A stretch of 64,000 bases of DNA from Tolypothrix sp. FACHB-123 (GTDB taxonomy: Bacteria > Cyanobacteriota > Cyanobacteriia > Cyanobacteriales > Nostocaceae), in NCBI RefSeq assembly GCF_014697075.1, contig NZ_JACJRE010000014.1, positions 62,001 to 126,000 of the forward strand, written 5' to 3'. Below are positions 38,034 to 47,738 of the stretch, in pieces. The notes below the pieces were generated by a model. It did no database searches, was not told where the DNA came from, and worked only from the letters and a program-made list of their open reading frames with translations. Position 1 is the stretch's first letter; each line of letters opens with the position of its first letter. A program made the position numbers and the translations under genes.

Positions 38034-40655
38034 TTACAGCCAATTCCCTACTAAAATGAAAGATGCCCAATGATAGGGGCGATGAAAATCTGTCTGAGGA
38101 AATTGATTAAGAAACGCTAATTGAACATTACGTAATGCTTCTGCTTTTGTAATTTGGGGCTGATTAAGTTCTTGGTAGAACCTAATCATAAATTCAGCGG
38201 TGGAAGCATCATTAACTTGCCAAATTGCAGCCAGAGTACTGCGTGCGCCGGCACTAATTGCGATTCCGGCTAATCCCAAAGCAGCGCGGTTATCACCTTT
38301 GGCTGTTTCGCAAGCACTAAGAATTAGTAACTCAATTGGCTTATTACTTCTTTGATAATCTAAACGTAGTAATTGATCTAAATCTTGAACGCGAATGCGT
38401 TCTTGCCAATCTAAAATATAAGTTTGTTCTGGATTAGAACTAAATTTACCGTGAGTTGCTAAATGAACAACATTAAAAGGATGGGAATTAATTTGTTGAC
38501 GGATATTTTCTTGAATAAAATTTTGATTTTCCAGAATTTGGCTGCGTTCAATTCTTTGTTTAATTCCTGTCATTTCTAAAGCGACATTATCTATATTTCC
38601 TAAACCTTCTTTTTGGAAGCTAGGAGCATTAGTAGCACCAGCAATTAAAACATTTAAATTCTCTCTTTTTAAAGGTTTTGGTTCTAGTAATTGTAATCCA
38701 GATGTAACGCTGACTGCGTATCTTTCTATCAAATATTTTTGTCCATTATAAAGCATGGACATCGGTAAATTCCGTAGTGAACCATCTAAAATAAATACTA
38801 AGTTTTTGATTTGGCTTTGTTCGCGGTTACTAGTAATTTCTAATTCGGTTTCAAAAGGTTTAATCAACCAGTCATATAATTGTTGAGATTGCCTTTTAAG
38901 CTGAATCAGGCTAGTACTTAATTTTTCAGCAGATTGTCGCAGTTGTTGAACAGTTTTATCTACTTGAACTTGGGAAACATTTTGATTGCCATAACGACGT
39001 AAATTATCTACACCTGGTAATTTAATAATTACCTCTAATCTGTCGGGTAAAATAATTGGATAAATAACTGCGGCGTTAGGGTCTAAATTATCAATATTTA
39101 CCGCTACTGGTTTAGCACAAGCATCGCCAAAAAAATTATCTAATTCGGCTAATTGCAGGGCTTCCATAATGTTACGAGCTTGCTTGAGATATTCGCGGCT
39201 GGGTTCTGGAGAGCGCAGGAATAAATCTACTAATTGTCTATATACAGGTTCTACAGTCTCGCGGAAAGAAAATTGAATATCTGGATTGAGAGCAACTAAA
39301 TCGCCGCGCAAATTATTGAGAGTATTAAAAGCTTGGATATAATAATTAATTGCTTCGGGGTTAGCATCGCGATTATTTGATTTTTGTTCTGCTTGAAATT
39401 GGAGAATTCTTCCCATCTGCCATTGCCATTGATAAGTAATATCTGAAGCATTACTCGCTTGAGCAATTATCAAAGCAGATTGAGTAAATTTTTGAGCATT
39501 TTCCCATGCAGATGTTTTTTCATATAACTCACCAAAAATCCCCAGGGCATATGATTCGGCTCGTTGATCTGCTAGGTTTTGAGATTGTTCAACAGCTACA
39601 TTTAATATTTGGGGAATCTCTTTAGCTGTGCTATCCAATTTAATCAGATTTTGTGCAAAATTGACACGCGCATAAATGGCGGAGCGACTAGGCGGTAATT
39701 GTTGTAAAACAGCAGTAATTTCTGGTACTAAAGTCGTAATAGATGATAACTGTTCGCTTTCAATTAATACAGCCATTTGGTTGAGCTTGGCTTGAGCTTG
39801 GATAAGTGGTGAAGTGGCAATTTTGGCTGCTTGTTGATAGCGATTTAAGGCTTTTTGGATATAATCTTGAATCAATTCTGTATCTTTAACTGCTTTTGCT
39901 CTTCTGGCTAAAGCTATCTCACTATTACCTAAAGCGAGTAAGACTTGACTTTCAGCTTGGGGTAAACCGACTCGTTGCGCGATCGCCAAACCAGCTTGTA
40001 AAATTTCTTGAGAATGTTCTAAATCCCTCAATTGGCGGTAAATATTGCCCAGATTTAGTAAGCCAGTGACCTTAAATGCAGAATCTGGTTGTTGGTCAAT
40101 TTGTTGTTCTAACTGAGTTAAAATCTTGTTGGCGCGACGATAAAGCCCTAAAGATTGCATCGCTAAAGCTTGATTCATGCGGCTACCAATAACGCCAGTG
40201 CGATCGCCACAGCGACTATATAATAATTCTGCATTCTGCCAAGATTCTAAAGCCGCTTCTCCATTACCTATGGCTAGTTGCAAGTGTGCTTGCGCATTTT
40301 CAGCTTGGGCGCGGGCTTGATCGGCCTGTTGACCGGGTGGTAAATTTTTTAATAAGGACAAGCTTTCGTGAACTGCTACTTGTGCTTGTTGCCATTGACC
40401 TAATTTTTGCTGCGCTAAAGATGTAAAAGTTAAAGCTTGCGCTTGCTGAAGCACATCTTTGGCATTTTGGGAAATTTTTACCGCCTGTTGCAGTGTTTGC
40501 GCAGCTTGGGCAAACTGTTGAGCATCATAATATTTTTTTCCAGCTTGCAAAAGTGCGATCGCCGAATCTTGGGCAGTAATCGGAAATAAAGCTGAAATAC
40601 CCAAAGTAAACAGCAAACTCAAAGTTGCAATCAATATCAAGCGCCAAAACTTCAT
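38034..40655 (-). CDS. Exported TPR-CHAT caspase-like protease 2
   Basis: An 873-residue paralogue of the converging CHAT gene; only 48 bp separate their stops. Signal sequence WRLILIATLSLLFTLGISAL is followed by TPRs (YYDAQQFAQAAQTLQQAVKI and more) and a C-terminal CHAT domain with His735 (HLATHGKFSSN) and Cys782 (LSACETAKGDNRAALG). The shared pre-domain signatures AELDNFFGDAC and VIYPIILPDRLEVI confirm common descent. The start at 40655 overlaps the TpsA2 stop as ATGA, so translation is probably coupled; a longer reading from 40679 would overlap further. The coupling ties this protease to TpsA2 directly. Confidence 0.9.
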   Translation of the reverse strand: MKFWRLILIATLSLLFTLGISALFPITAQDSAIALLQAGKKYYDAQQFAQAAQTLQQAVKISQNAKDVLQQAQALTFTSLAQQKLGQWQQAQVAVHESLSLLKNLPPGQQADQARAQAENAQAHLQLAIGNGEAALESWQNAELLYSRCGDRTGVIGSRMNQALAMQSLGLYRRANKILTQLEQQIDQQPDSAFKVTGLLNLGNIYRQLRDLEHSQEILQAGLAIAQRVGLPQAESQVLLALGNSEIALARRAKAVKDTELIQDYIQKALNRYQQAAKIATSPLIQAQAKLNQMAVLIESEQLSSITTLVPEITAVLQQLPPSRSAIYARVNFAQNLIKLDSTAKEIPQILNVAVEQSQNLADQRAESYALGIFGELYEKTSAWENAQKFTQSALIIAQASNASDITYQWQWQMGRILQFQAEQKSNNRDANPEAINYYIQAFNTLNNLRGDLVALNPDIQFSFRETVEPVYRQLVDLFLRSPEPSREYLKQARNIMEALQLAELDNFFGDACAKPVAVNIDNLDPNAAVIYPIILPDRLEVIIKLPGVDNLRRYGNQNVSQVQVDKTVQQLRQSAEKLSTSLIQLKRQSQQLYDWLIKPFETELEITSNREQSQIKNLVFILDGSLRNLPMSMLYNGQKYLIERYAVSVTSGLQLLEPKPLKRENLNVLIAGATNAPSFQKEGLGNIDNVALEMTGIKQRIERSQILENQNFIQENIRQQINSHPFNVVHLATHGKFSSNPEQTYILDWQERIRVQDLDQLLRLDYQRSNKPIELLILSACETAKGDNRAALGLAGIAISAGARSTLAAIWQVNDASTAEFMIRFYQELNQPQITKAEALRNVQLAFLNQFPQTDFHRPYHWASFILVGNWL

Positions 40656-43654
40656 GCTTTTTCCCTCAACCCCTGACAATTGGGAGCATTAAACCAACTA
40701 CCCGCAGGTGTAACTACAACAGGTTCAACAATCAACTTCACCGCACCATCTGCACCTTTGACCCAACCTTGAGCTTCAACAATTTTCTGCAATGGATCAT
40801 CTTGTTGCTGCTGTTGCTCATCGCTAGTTCTAGCTGCTGGTGTTGATGAAATTTGTGGTTGTACTAATCGCCAATCCTCCCAAGCTGCATCTGGGTTTAA
40901 GACTTCACGAGGAGAAGAAGGTAAACCACCACGACCTGTGACAATAAATTCACTACCCTGACTCGCAGCCACACAAAGATTTTGATTAATTAATCCCGCA
41001 ACGTTGACAACATCTGTAGGTAATTCTGTCAGTCCTTGAGAAGGGTCTACATCCGCGTCACTAATTTCTACTACACCTGCAACCCCAAACTCCGAACTAG
41101 CAGTGATGTCACTAAAATCAGTTTGTCGCGCGCGAAACTGAAGTCCAAAAACTCCTTGGGTAGAAATATTAATCTTCCCGCCTCGACCTTGAAAAGCATC
41201 GGCGGTGATGTCGCTATTTTCTTGCGCAACACTAATAATAAATGGAGAGTTAATCGTGATGTTACCACCATCCCCACCTGCATTTGCAGTCCCCGCAGTT
41301 GTGGAGATTTGGCTATTTTGGCGCAAAATGAGAAATTCTTTGATATCTAGGGAAATATTACCTCCATTAGTAGAGCGGGTTTGGGCTGTTATCTTGCTGT
41401 TATCCAGCCTGATTTTATCGGCAGTAATGCTTAAATTACCCGCAATCCCTTCTCCAGTACTACCAACTGTGGCTTGTGCTCCATGAGAGATTAGTACCTC
41501 AGGAGTTTGAATTCTCAAAGAACCCCCATCTCCTCGATTTTCTGTTTGTGCAAACAAACCGCTAGAAATTTGCTGATTAGCTGAGGTTCCTGTTAGTTGC
41601 ACTAATTGGGAAGCATTAATAGTTAAAGTTCCGGCTTTTCCCAAACCAAAGGTGTTAGTGGAAATTTGTCCCCCATCGCGAACAAGTAATACAGGGGTAG
41701 TGATAGTTAAGGAACCAGCATCTCCCGTTGCTCTACGGTTAGCCTGCACATCTAATTTGCTAGGATTTATACCATTAGCGGCAGTACCAATTACTTCTAC
41801 AGATTCTGAAGCATTAACTGCTACAGTTCCGCCCTTCCCAGAACCAAAAGTGCTAGCTGACACCAGCGCTCCATCCAAGATTTGCAATATAGGAGTGTTA
41901 ATTGTTAAAGAACCCGCATCTCCTGTTTGTCTACTGGAAGCAAATAAACCACTAGAACGCTGACCATTGGGTGTAGTACCGCGAACTTGTACTAATTCCG
42001 TAGCATTGATAGTGGAACTTCCTCCCTTTCCTGCGCCAAAAGTGCCAGATCCCACCTGCGCCCCATCTAAGATTTGAAATACAGGAGTATTAATTGTTAT
42101 AGAACCTGCATCTCCTTGACCTTCAGTTTGCGAAACTAAGACAGTAGATTGACCATTGACTGCTGTTCCAATTACTTGGACTAATTTTGCCGCATTTACT
42201 GTTAAATTTCCCCCTTTACCGAAGAAACGAGTGGAAGACGAAACCTGCGCCCCATCCAAAACTTGTAACACCGGAGTATTAATCGTCAAGGAACCTGCAT
42301 CGCCTTGACCTTGAGTCACAGCAATTAAAGCACTGGGCTTGCTACCATTAGGAGAAATACCAATTACTTGAATTAATTCGGAAGCATTGACAATCACGCT
42401 TCCTCCCTGTCCATCTGATATGGTTCCAGATGAAGCCTCTGCACCATCGCGAATTAGTAACACAGGAGTATTAATCGTTAACTTACCTGCATCTCCTGGC
42501 CCTTGGGTTGTAGCTATCAAGATGCTAGGAGAGGGGACTATACCACTCAATTCTACGACAGCAGAAGTATTAACAGTCAAATCTCCGCCTTTTCCTTGGC
42601 TATTCGTGAAAGTATAAATTTGTGCCCCATCACGAATTCGCAGCACAGGAGTATTAATGTTTAAGGAAGCCCCATCTCCAGTACCGATTGTCGCCGTGGC
42701 TATACCGCTAGGATTTTGACCATTAAGTGCAGCCCCGATGACTTCTAGGGACTGGGAAGCATTTACCGTTAAACTGCTGGCTGTCCCTGTCCCTAAGGTA
42801 TTTATCTGAATCACCGAACCATCTTGAATCTGCAAATGACGACTCTGCACTTGAATGTTACCGCCAGCATTACCATTTGTAACAACGCTAGCTTGCTGTG
42901 AAAGCAAAATATCTTGGAATTCCTGCACGCCTTGATAGCTGAGATGATAGCCAGTGAGTATGGGTGTGAGACTAACTAAACTATTACTCGCAACACTCCC
43001 TAACTCAATTCGCCCATCAATGGTGCTAACAATTCCACCTTCTAAAATTACATCACCGCCAACCAAAGCTAAAGTTCTTCCTGGCTGGACTTCTAAACCA
43101 TTAACTGTACTATTAACGATACTGGCAGGCTTTGTCCCAAATTGTAAGCCAGTAGGAACGCTGACAGTTAACAGTGATTTTGTGGAAGATACAGCTGTAC
43201 TGAACTGGTAACCATCAGCAAAGTTAAGGCTACTAGCAGTACTGGCGACAAATGAGCCGCCAATATCTAATCTGGCATTAGACCCAAAAACTATACCATG
43301 AGGATTAATGAAGAATAAATTGGCATTGCCATCCACACCCAAAGTGCCCAAAATATTTGAGGGATTATTACCTGTTACTCGTCCAAGAATATTGGTAATT
43401 CCTGGGGGATTGGCGAAATAAACCCTTTTTCCGGCATCAATATTAAATTCTTGAAAACTATGAAATAAATTACTATCCCGGATTGCGCCGCCATCTATGC
43501 GATCGGCAGCCTCACCTTTAATAGTAACATTGGGTGTAATTACGGTACTTTCTGTCCCTAAAGTATCATCATTGGTAATTTGGGCTATAGCGGGATAATT
43601 GCCGAAGGCGATCGCTAAAAATCCCATTAGCAGATATAGTGAGGGATTGGTCAT
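40652..43654 (-). CDS. TpsA-type exoprotein 2 (filamentous hemagglutinin-like) with tandem repeats
   Basis: A 1000-residue secreted protein. Signal peptide (LLMGFLAIAFGNYPAIAQ), TPS domain about residues 25-170 (LFHSFQEFNIDAGKRVYF, FFINPHGIVFGSNARL, IGGSFVAST), then at least six tandem repeats of about 65 residues (GDAGSLTINTPVLQVLDGAQ; GKGGNLTVNAAKLVQVIGT) between roughly 330 and 780. The C-terminal tail repeats the TpsA1 pattern: a Cys (NLCVAASQ), SEFIVTGRGGLPS (901-913), and a last Cys near the end (NAPNCQG). No tpsB is adjacent on this strand; the one at 33297 is the nearest candidate partner. Its stop overlaps the CHAT2 start. Confidence 0.93.
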   Translation of the reverse strand: MTNPSLYLLMGFLAIAFGNYPAIAQITNDDTLGTESTVITPNVTIKGEAADRIDGGAIRDSNLFHSFQEFNIDAGKRVYFANPPGITNILGRVTGNNPSNILGTLGVDGNANLFFINPHGIVFGSNARLDIGGSFVASTASSLNFADGYQFSTAVSSTKSLLTVSVPTGLQFGTKPASIVNSTVNGLEVQPGRTLALVGGDVILEGGIVSTIDGRIELGSVASNSLVSLTPILTGYHLSYQGVQEFQDILLSQQASVVTNGNAGGNIQVQSRHLQIQDGSVIQINTLGTGTASSLTVNASQSLEVIGAALNGQNPSGIATATIGTGDGASLNINTPVLRIRDGAQIYTFTNSQGKGGDLTVNTSAVVELSGIVPSPSILIATTQGPGDAGKLTINTPVLLIRDGAEASSGTISDGQGGSVIVNASELIQVIGISPNGSKPSALIAVTQGQGDAGSLTINTPVLQVLDGAQVSSSTRFFGKGGNLTVNAAKLVQVIGTAVNGQSTVLVSQTEGQGDAGSITINTPVFQILDGAQVGSGTFGAGKGGSSTINATELVQVRGTTPNGQRSSGLFASSRQTGDAGSLTINTPILQILDGALVSASTFGSGKGGTVAVNASESVEVIGTAANGINPSKLDVQANRRATGDAGSLTITTPVLLVRDGGQISTNTFGLGKAGTLTINASQLVQLTGTSANQQISSGLFAQTENRGDGGSLRIQTPEVLISHGAQATVGSTGEGIAGNLSITADKIRLDNSKITAQTRSTNGGNISLDIKEFLILRQNSQISTTAGTANAGGDGGNITINSPFIISVAQENSDITADAFQGRGGKINISTQGVFGLQFRARQTDFSDITASSEFGVAGVVEISDADVDPSQGLTELPTDVVNVAGLINQNLCVAASQGSEFIVTGRGGLPSSPREVLNPDAAWEDWRLVQPQISSTPAARTSDEQQQQQDDPLQKIVEAQGWVKGADGAVKLIVEPVVVTPAGSWFNAPNCQGLREKA

Positions 43655-43849
43655 TTGTCATTTGTGAGTTCTCTCTTAGGACTTGCAAGTAAAAAAATAT
43701 TCTATTGCTATTGTTCACAGTCACAATCAACATTCAACACTTCGAGTGAGCTTCAGTGACCGCCGTCAACAGTCAACAGTCAACAGTCAACTGCATAGCA
43801 CTAAAGTCTTGACAACAAATTCTTCAAAATAAAAAGAATTCTCAAAAAT
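43655..43849. repeat. Spacer with CAACAGT heptamer repeats
   Basis: Upstream of TpsA2, the segment 43764-43792 contains tandem GTCAACA heptamers. The rest is AT-rich without a gene and should include the TpsA2 promoter, which I cannot place. Confidence 0.5.
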
Positions 43850-43887
43850 AAAATACAGGCCAGCAGAGTCTGCTTGACCTGTATTTT
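43850..43887 (-). terminator. Rho-independent terminator of rpsB-tsf
   Basis: AAAATACAGG (43850-43859) pairs with CCTGTATTTT (43878-43887). On the minus strand the stem is followed by ATTTTTGAG. It lies 70 bp after the tsf stop. Confidence 0.75.
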
Positions 43888-43956
43888 AACAAGCTATTTA
43901 TCCTTAGTCATTTGTTGTTAATACTAATAACAAATGACGAATGACAAATGACTATA

Positions 43957-44901
43957 TTATTTGATGCCCATTTGTGCAGCGACTTCATCAGCAAAGTTGC
44001 TTTCTTGCTTTTCAATGCCTTCACCTAGGACATAGCGCACAAAACGTTTGATTTTGATATCTTGTCCTACTTTAGACTTAACTTGCTTGACCAACTCTTC
44101 TACGGAAATGCTTTGATCGCGAATGAAAGGCTGATCTAGCAAAGCCAATTCTTTAAGACGTTTTTCAATCCGTCCTTGAACAATCTTTTCTTTGATGTTC
44201 TGTGGCTTATTAGCTAAATCTTCCCGCCCCATTTCTACTTCTTTTTCTTTTTCAGCAATTTCCGCGGGAATTTCGTCTACAGTGACATACTCGACATTGG
44301 GGCAAGCAGCTATTTGCATGGCGCTGTTCCGTGCTAAGGCTTGGAAATCTTCATTGCCAACTACAGCAGCAGTTTCAGATTCCACCTCAACTAATACACC
44401 AACTCGACCGCCAGTGTGAATATAGCTGTCTACTATACCCGATTTGCCTTCTGCTATGGAAAAATTGACAAAGCGACGCACCTGAATATTTTCACCAAGC
44501 TGGGCAATAGTTTGCTTAATGAATTCATCTACAGTTGCATTTCCATCTTCAATGTAGGGTTGAGTCAATAAAGTCTCAACGCTATCAGCTTTGGCTGCTT
44601 GCTTTGCCAGATTTTTAACTAAAGCTTTAAAAGCATCGTTACGGGCAACAAAATCGGTTTGGCAGTTGACTTCTATCAGTACACCTACCTGAGAGCCTGA
44701 CTCTATGTAGGTGTCTACTAGACCTTCAGCTGCAACGCGATCGCTTTTTTTACCCGCTGAAGTGATGCCTTTTTGCCGCAACCAATCTATGGCTTTTTCG
44801 ATATCGCCGTCATTTTCTTTTAGTGCTTTTTTGCAGTCCATCATGCCAGCATTGGTTTTTTGGCGTAGCTCTTGGACTAGTTTTGCAGATATTTCCGCCA
44901 T
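43957..44901 (-). CDS. tsf: Translation elongation factor Ts
   Basis: A 314-residue EF-Ts, the nucleotide exchange factor that reloads EF-Tu with GTP. The N-terminal UBA-like domain has [20 protein letters not shown]. The core has [19 protein letters not shown] and a second related half ([19 protein letters not shown]), giving the duplicated dimerisation architecture. The C-terminal region ends [21 protein letters not shown]. The length is typical for the cyanobacterial form. It follows rpsB with a 154-bp gap in the conserved rpsB-tsf order. Confidence 0.98.
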   Translation of the reverse strand: MAEISAKLVQELRQKTNAGMMDCKKALKENDGDIEKAIDWLRQKGITSAGKKSDRVAAEGLVDTYIESGSQVGVLIEVNCQTDFVARNDAFKALVKNLAKQAAKADSVETLLTQPYIEDGNATVDEFIKQTIAQLGENIQVRRFVNFSIAEGKSGIVDSYIHTGGRVGVLVEVESETAAVVGNEDFQALARNSAMQIAACPNVEYVTVDEIPAEIAEKEKEVEMGREDLANKPQNIKEKIVQGRIEKRLKELALLDQPFIRDQSISVEELVKQVKSKVGQDIKIKRFVRYVLGEGIEKQESNFADEVAAQMGIK

Positions 44902-45000
44902 GTTGCCTCAATTCCTAGTTGACCTCGAGTTGTAATCGCTCACGGGTGTTGAGTATTTCTATCTTACTCAGGGCTGGGGATCAAAAAACGATGAATTGCC

Positions 45001-45050
45001 AAGTATGAAGTATGAAGTTTTAGTTTGAACCTTTCATACTTCATCCTTTA
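45001..45050. repeat. Inverted repeat between rpsB and tsf
   Basis: AAGTATGAAGTATGAAG (from about 45000) pairs with CTTTCATACTTCAT (about 45032-45045). This hairpin could attenuate or process the rpsB-tsf transcript; it has no T tract typical of a strong terminator. Confidence 0.45.
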
Positions 45051-45055
45051 ACTAA

Positions 45056-45850
45056 TTATTCTTCGTCTTCGTCTTCGCTGGGATATGTACCAGACAACTC
45101 AGTGTCGTCATAGTCATAATCTTCTTCAGCGCCTTCGTAATCCTCATAATCTTCTTCTGCATCCAACTGACCATGACGACCTTCATAAATCGCATCCGCC
45201 AATTTACCGACGATCAGCTTAATCGATCTGATAGCGTCGTCATTTGCTGGGATGGGAATATCTACTACATCGGGGTCACAGTTTGTATCTAACATCGATA
45301 CAATGGGAATTCCCAATTTTTGACATTCTTGAACTGCGTTATACTCCCGCCGTTGGTCTACAATTACCACTACATCGGGAACTTTCCGCATGGTTTTAAT
45401 CCCGCCCAAATATTTTTGTAGCTTCGCCATTTCCCGGCGCAACATTGAGGCTTCTTTTTTGGGCAACAAGTCCAATGCTCCGCTTTCTTCGCGGCGTTCT
45501 AAATCTTTAAGACGGTCTACGCGGGTTTTGATAGTTGTCCAGTTGGTGAGCATTCCACCCAACCAACGCTGGTTGATGTAGTGGGAGCCACAACGACTGG
45601 CTTCTTGGGCAATGATTCCTGCTGCTTGACGCTTAGTACCGACAAAGAGGAATTTTTTACCTTGTTCTGCTTGTGTACGCATATAAGCATATGCATCTTC
45701 CATCAACTGGGCAGTTTGTACCAAGTCGATAATGTGTACACCATTGCGGGAAGTATAAATGTACGGAGACATTTTTGGGTTCCAACGGCGGGTCTGATGC
45801 CCAAAGTGAACCCCTGACTCCATCATCTGAGCCAATGAAACGACTGGCAT
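45056..45850 (-). CDS. rpsB: 30S ribosomal protein S2
   Basis: A 264-residue S2 protein of the small ribosomal subunit. Signatures are [20 protein letters not shown] near the N-terminus, [18 protein letters not shown] and [16 protein letters not shown] in the middle, and [18 protein letters not shown] before an acidic C-terminal tail of about 40 residues (Asp/Glu/Tyr-rich). The acidic tail is an extension seen in cyanobacterial S2 proteins. Start ATG 45850 opens with [10 protein letters not shown]. It is the first gene of rpsB-tsf. Confidence 0.98.
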   Translation of the reverse strand: MPVVSLAQMMESGVHFGHQTRRWNPKMSPYIYTSRNGVHIIDLVQTAQLMEDAYAYMRTQAEQGKKFLFVGTKRQAAGIIAQEASRCGSHYINQRWLGGMLTNWTTIKTRVDRLKDLERREESGALDLLPKKEASMLRREMAKLQKYLGGIKTMRKVPDVVVIVDQRREYNAVQECQKLGIPIVSMLDTNCDPDVVDIPIPANDDAIRSIKLIVGKLADAIYEGRHGQLDAEEDYEDYEGAEEDYDYDDTELSGTYPSEDEDEE

Positions 45851-45930
45851 ATATTCTTACTCCGATTCGGGTTAAACCTCCACCCAGGCGTATTTCTCAA
45901 TTGGGAAACACCCGAACTCCTGGATGTGCG
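45851..45930 (-). promoter_or_regulatory. Possible structured rpsB leader
   Basis: On the minus strand the 5' leader can pair TTCGGGT (45916-45910) with ACCCGAA (45872-45866), enclosing a smaller GC-rich stem and ending just before the weak GGAG upstream of the start. S2 autoregulates its own mRNA in several bacteria, so this may be an autoregulatory site. Only the pairing is seen; regulation is inferred. Confidence 0.3.
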
Positions 45931-46282
45931 AGATTAATGAGCCATACTAGGGTAACACATTTGGGTTGCTGTGGACGGTAGTGGAGAATTTAGGAGGCAG
46001 GGAAAACCTTTGAACGTTGACTGTTGAGTGTTGATTGTTAACTGTTGACAAGTTTTGCCCTGTAAGTTTAATAACAATTGTTTATATATCAAATTTCCCT
46101 GACTTATGTCAGCATTTTTTGTTGAAAAAATGGCTTGAAAGGCTGTTTTTACGCTTTTGGTGAATTTTTTCGGAAATTATTCTTGATTTACTACTCTAAT
46201 TATTCGCTTTTGGAGTGTACTCTCGATATACAGTAACTTACACAATAGACTGTTGCCATAATTTACACCTTGAGGTAATACC
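45931..46282. other. Intergenic region upstream of the pentapeptide gene
   Basis: About 350 bp between the divergent rpsB and pentapeptide genes. It contains TGTTGAC/TGTTGAG heptamers (46015-46050) and AT-rich DNA. ACCTTGAGGTAA precedes the pentapeptide start, giving a Shine-Dalgarno GAGG. No other gene is recognised. Confidence 0.45.
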
Positions 46283-46888
46283 ATGAGAAATTATGCGGAC
46301 AAACAGGACTTAATTTTCAGTCAAAGTAGGGATTTCAGTGGATGCGATTTGAGCGGAATCGACCTGAGAGCAGTAGATTTGAGTGGTGTTAACTTTTTAG
46401 GAGCGGATTTGCGTGGTGCAAATCTATCAGGTTCTATTCTCAGGGGTGCTAACCTGCGTGAGGCAAATTTAATTCAAGCGGTGATATCTGAAGCAAATTT
46501 AATTGATGCTGATTTAACACAAGCGAATTTATGTGGAGCAGTTTTATGGCGATCGCAATTTTGTGGTACTAATTTTTCTAGAGCTTCTTTATGTGCCGTC
46601 GATTTGAGCGAAGCTGACCTCAGTGAAGCCTGTTTAATTGAAGCATCTTTAATTGAAGCGAAATTAATCCGCGCTAATCTCGCAGGTGCAAAGCTCTGTG
46701 GTGCAATTTTATTAGAAGCAGATTTAACTGATGCTAATTTAATTGGTGCAGACCTGACATGGGCTAATTTAACATCAGCTAATTTAACTGAAGCGAGGCT
46801 TTGGGGAACCAAAATAATTTATACCAAACTGCGGGACGCGATTATGCCCGACGGTACAATTCAGGAACCGCAAATAGCATTTATTTAA
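46283..46888 (+). CDS. Pentapeptide repeat protein
   Basis: A 201-residue protein almost wholly of A(D/N)Lxx pentapeptides (FLGADLRGANLSGSILRGAN and so on) from about residue 15 to 185. It would fold into one right-handed quadrilateral beta-helix. There is no signal peptide, TM helix or fused enzymatic domain. Such proteins are very numerous in filamentous cyanobacteria and most have no known role; some relatives mimic DNA (MfpA/Qnr). Monocistronic, next to fraE on the opposite strand. Confidence 0.9.
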   Translation: MRNYADKQDLIFSQSRDFSGCDLSGIDLRAVDLSGVNFLGADLRGANLSGSILRGANLREANLIQAVISEANLIDADLTQANLCGAVLWRSQFCGTNFSRASLCAVDLSEADLSEACLIEASLIEAKLIRANLAGAKLCGAILLEADLTDANLIGADLTWANLTSANLTEARLWGTKIIYTKLRDAIMPDGTIQEPQIAFI

Positions 46889-46955
46889 GTATTTATTTCA
46901 TTATGGGTGTATCAGTTTGTAGTCAGGACTCAAGTCCTGGCTACTAGGTATGCGA

Positions 46956-47738
46956 TCAAAACTCGCGGCGTGAGAATATTAAGATAGCGATCGCTAACAG
47001 CATGGAACTGTAAAGCAACCCATAGCCAGCATTAGCAATTAGCGCTGTTGGGCTAGGTAATGCTTGTAAACCATAAACAGCTTCGTTTTTTAAGTCTAAT
47101 CTTGATAAATCAGGCAAAATTAAATACAAAGCTTGAGTTAGACGTTCAATACCGGGATTGCTGCTCAGACGACCAAATTTTAATAAATCTTGAGAAATAT
47201 TGCCCATTAAATAAACAGCAAAGGTTAAAATTACCGCTAACAAAGAACTGGTAAAAGAACCAAAGCTTATAGCTACAGCATTAATTAAGGATATTTGTAG
47301 AAATAAGAACAGGACAGCTATCAAAATACTAGCTATCCCATGGGAAATGTGTGCTATTTGGAGAAATCCTAAATAAATGACCGTCATCATGGTGATGAGT
47401 ACAGCTAGCACAGCTGATAATCCGAAATATTTACCAGTGATAAATTCGCTGCGACTGATGGGTTTAGCAATTAATACCAAGACAGTGCGTTTTTCAATTT
47501 CTTTGTTGATGAGTCCTGTACCCACAAACACAGAAACGATTAAACCGATAACGCCCATTAAAGCCATACCAAAGTCTAAGAAGATTTTGCCTTCAGTAGT
47601 AGCTGCAATTTCTGGGAGTATGCGCATTGCAGCCGCGAGAATGAGGGTATAAAAACCGATAATATATAAAATGCGATCGCGTATAACTTCCTGAAATACA
47701 TTACTCGCCATCACAAAGATTCTGCTGAAATTCATCAT
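46956..47738 (-). CDS. fraE: FraE, ABC-2-type permease of the filament-integrity cluster
   Basis: A 260-residue membrane protein with six predicted TM helices and the ABC-2 permease signature (GLINKEIEKRTVLVLIAKPI, SRSEFITGKYFG). It is preceded on the same strand by genes matching FraD and FraC. In Anabaena PCC 7120, fraC-fraD-fraE are co-located, and FraC/FraD are needed for filament integrity, intercellular molecular exchange and growth on N2; FraE is the permease-like member. Identification rests on family, size and gene order. Here a 203-bp gap containing a predicted terminator separates it from fraD. Confidence 0.88.
   Translation of the reverse strand: MMNFSRIFVMASNVFQEVIRDRILYIIGFYTLILAAAMRILPEIAATTEGKIFLDFGMALMGVIGLIVSVFVGTGLINKEIEKRTVLVLIAKPISRSEFITGKYFGLSAVLAVLITMMTVIYLGFLQIAHISHGIASILIAVLFLFLQISLINAVAISFGSFTSSLLAVILTFAVYLMGNISQDLLKFGRLSSNPGIERLTQALYLILPDLSRLDLKNEAVYGLQALPSPTALIANAGYGLLYSSMLLAIAILIFSRREF

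Noticed and set aside
29547-43654. CHAT genes as part of an anti-phage defence system
   Set aside because: No nucleotide cyclase, CRISPR effector, STAND NTPase or toxin is linked; signal peptides and TPS genes favour a secretion role.
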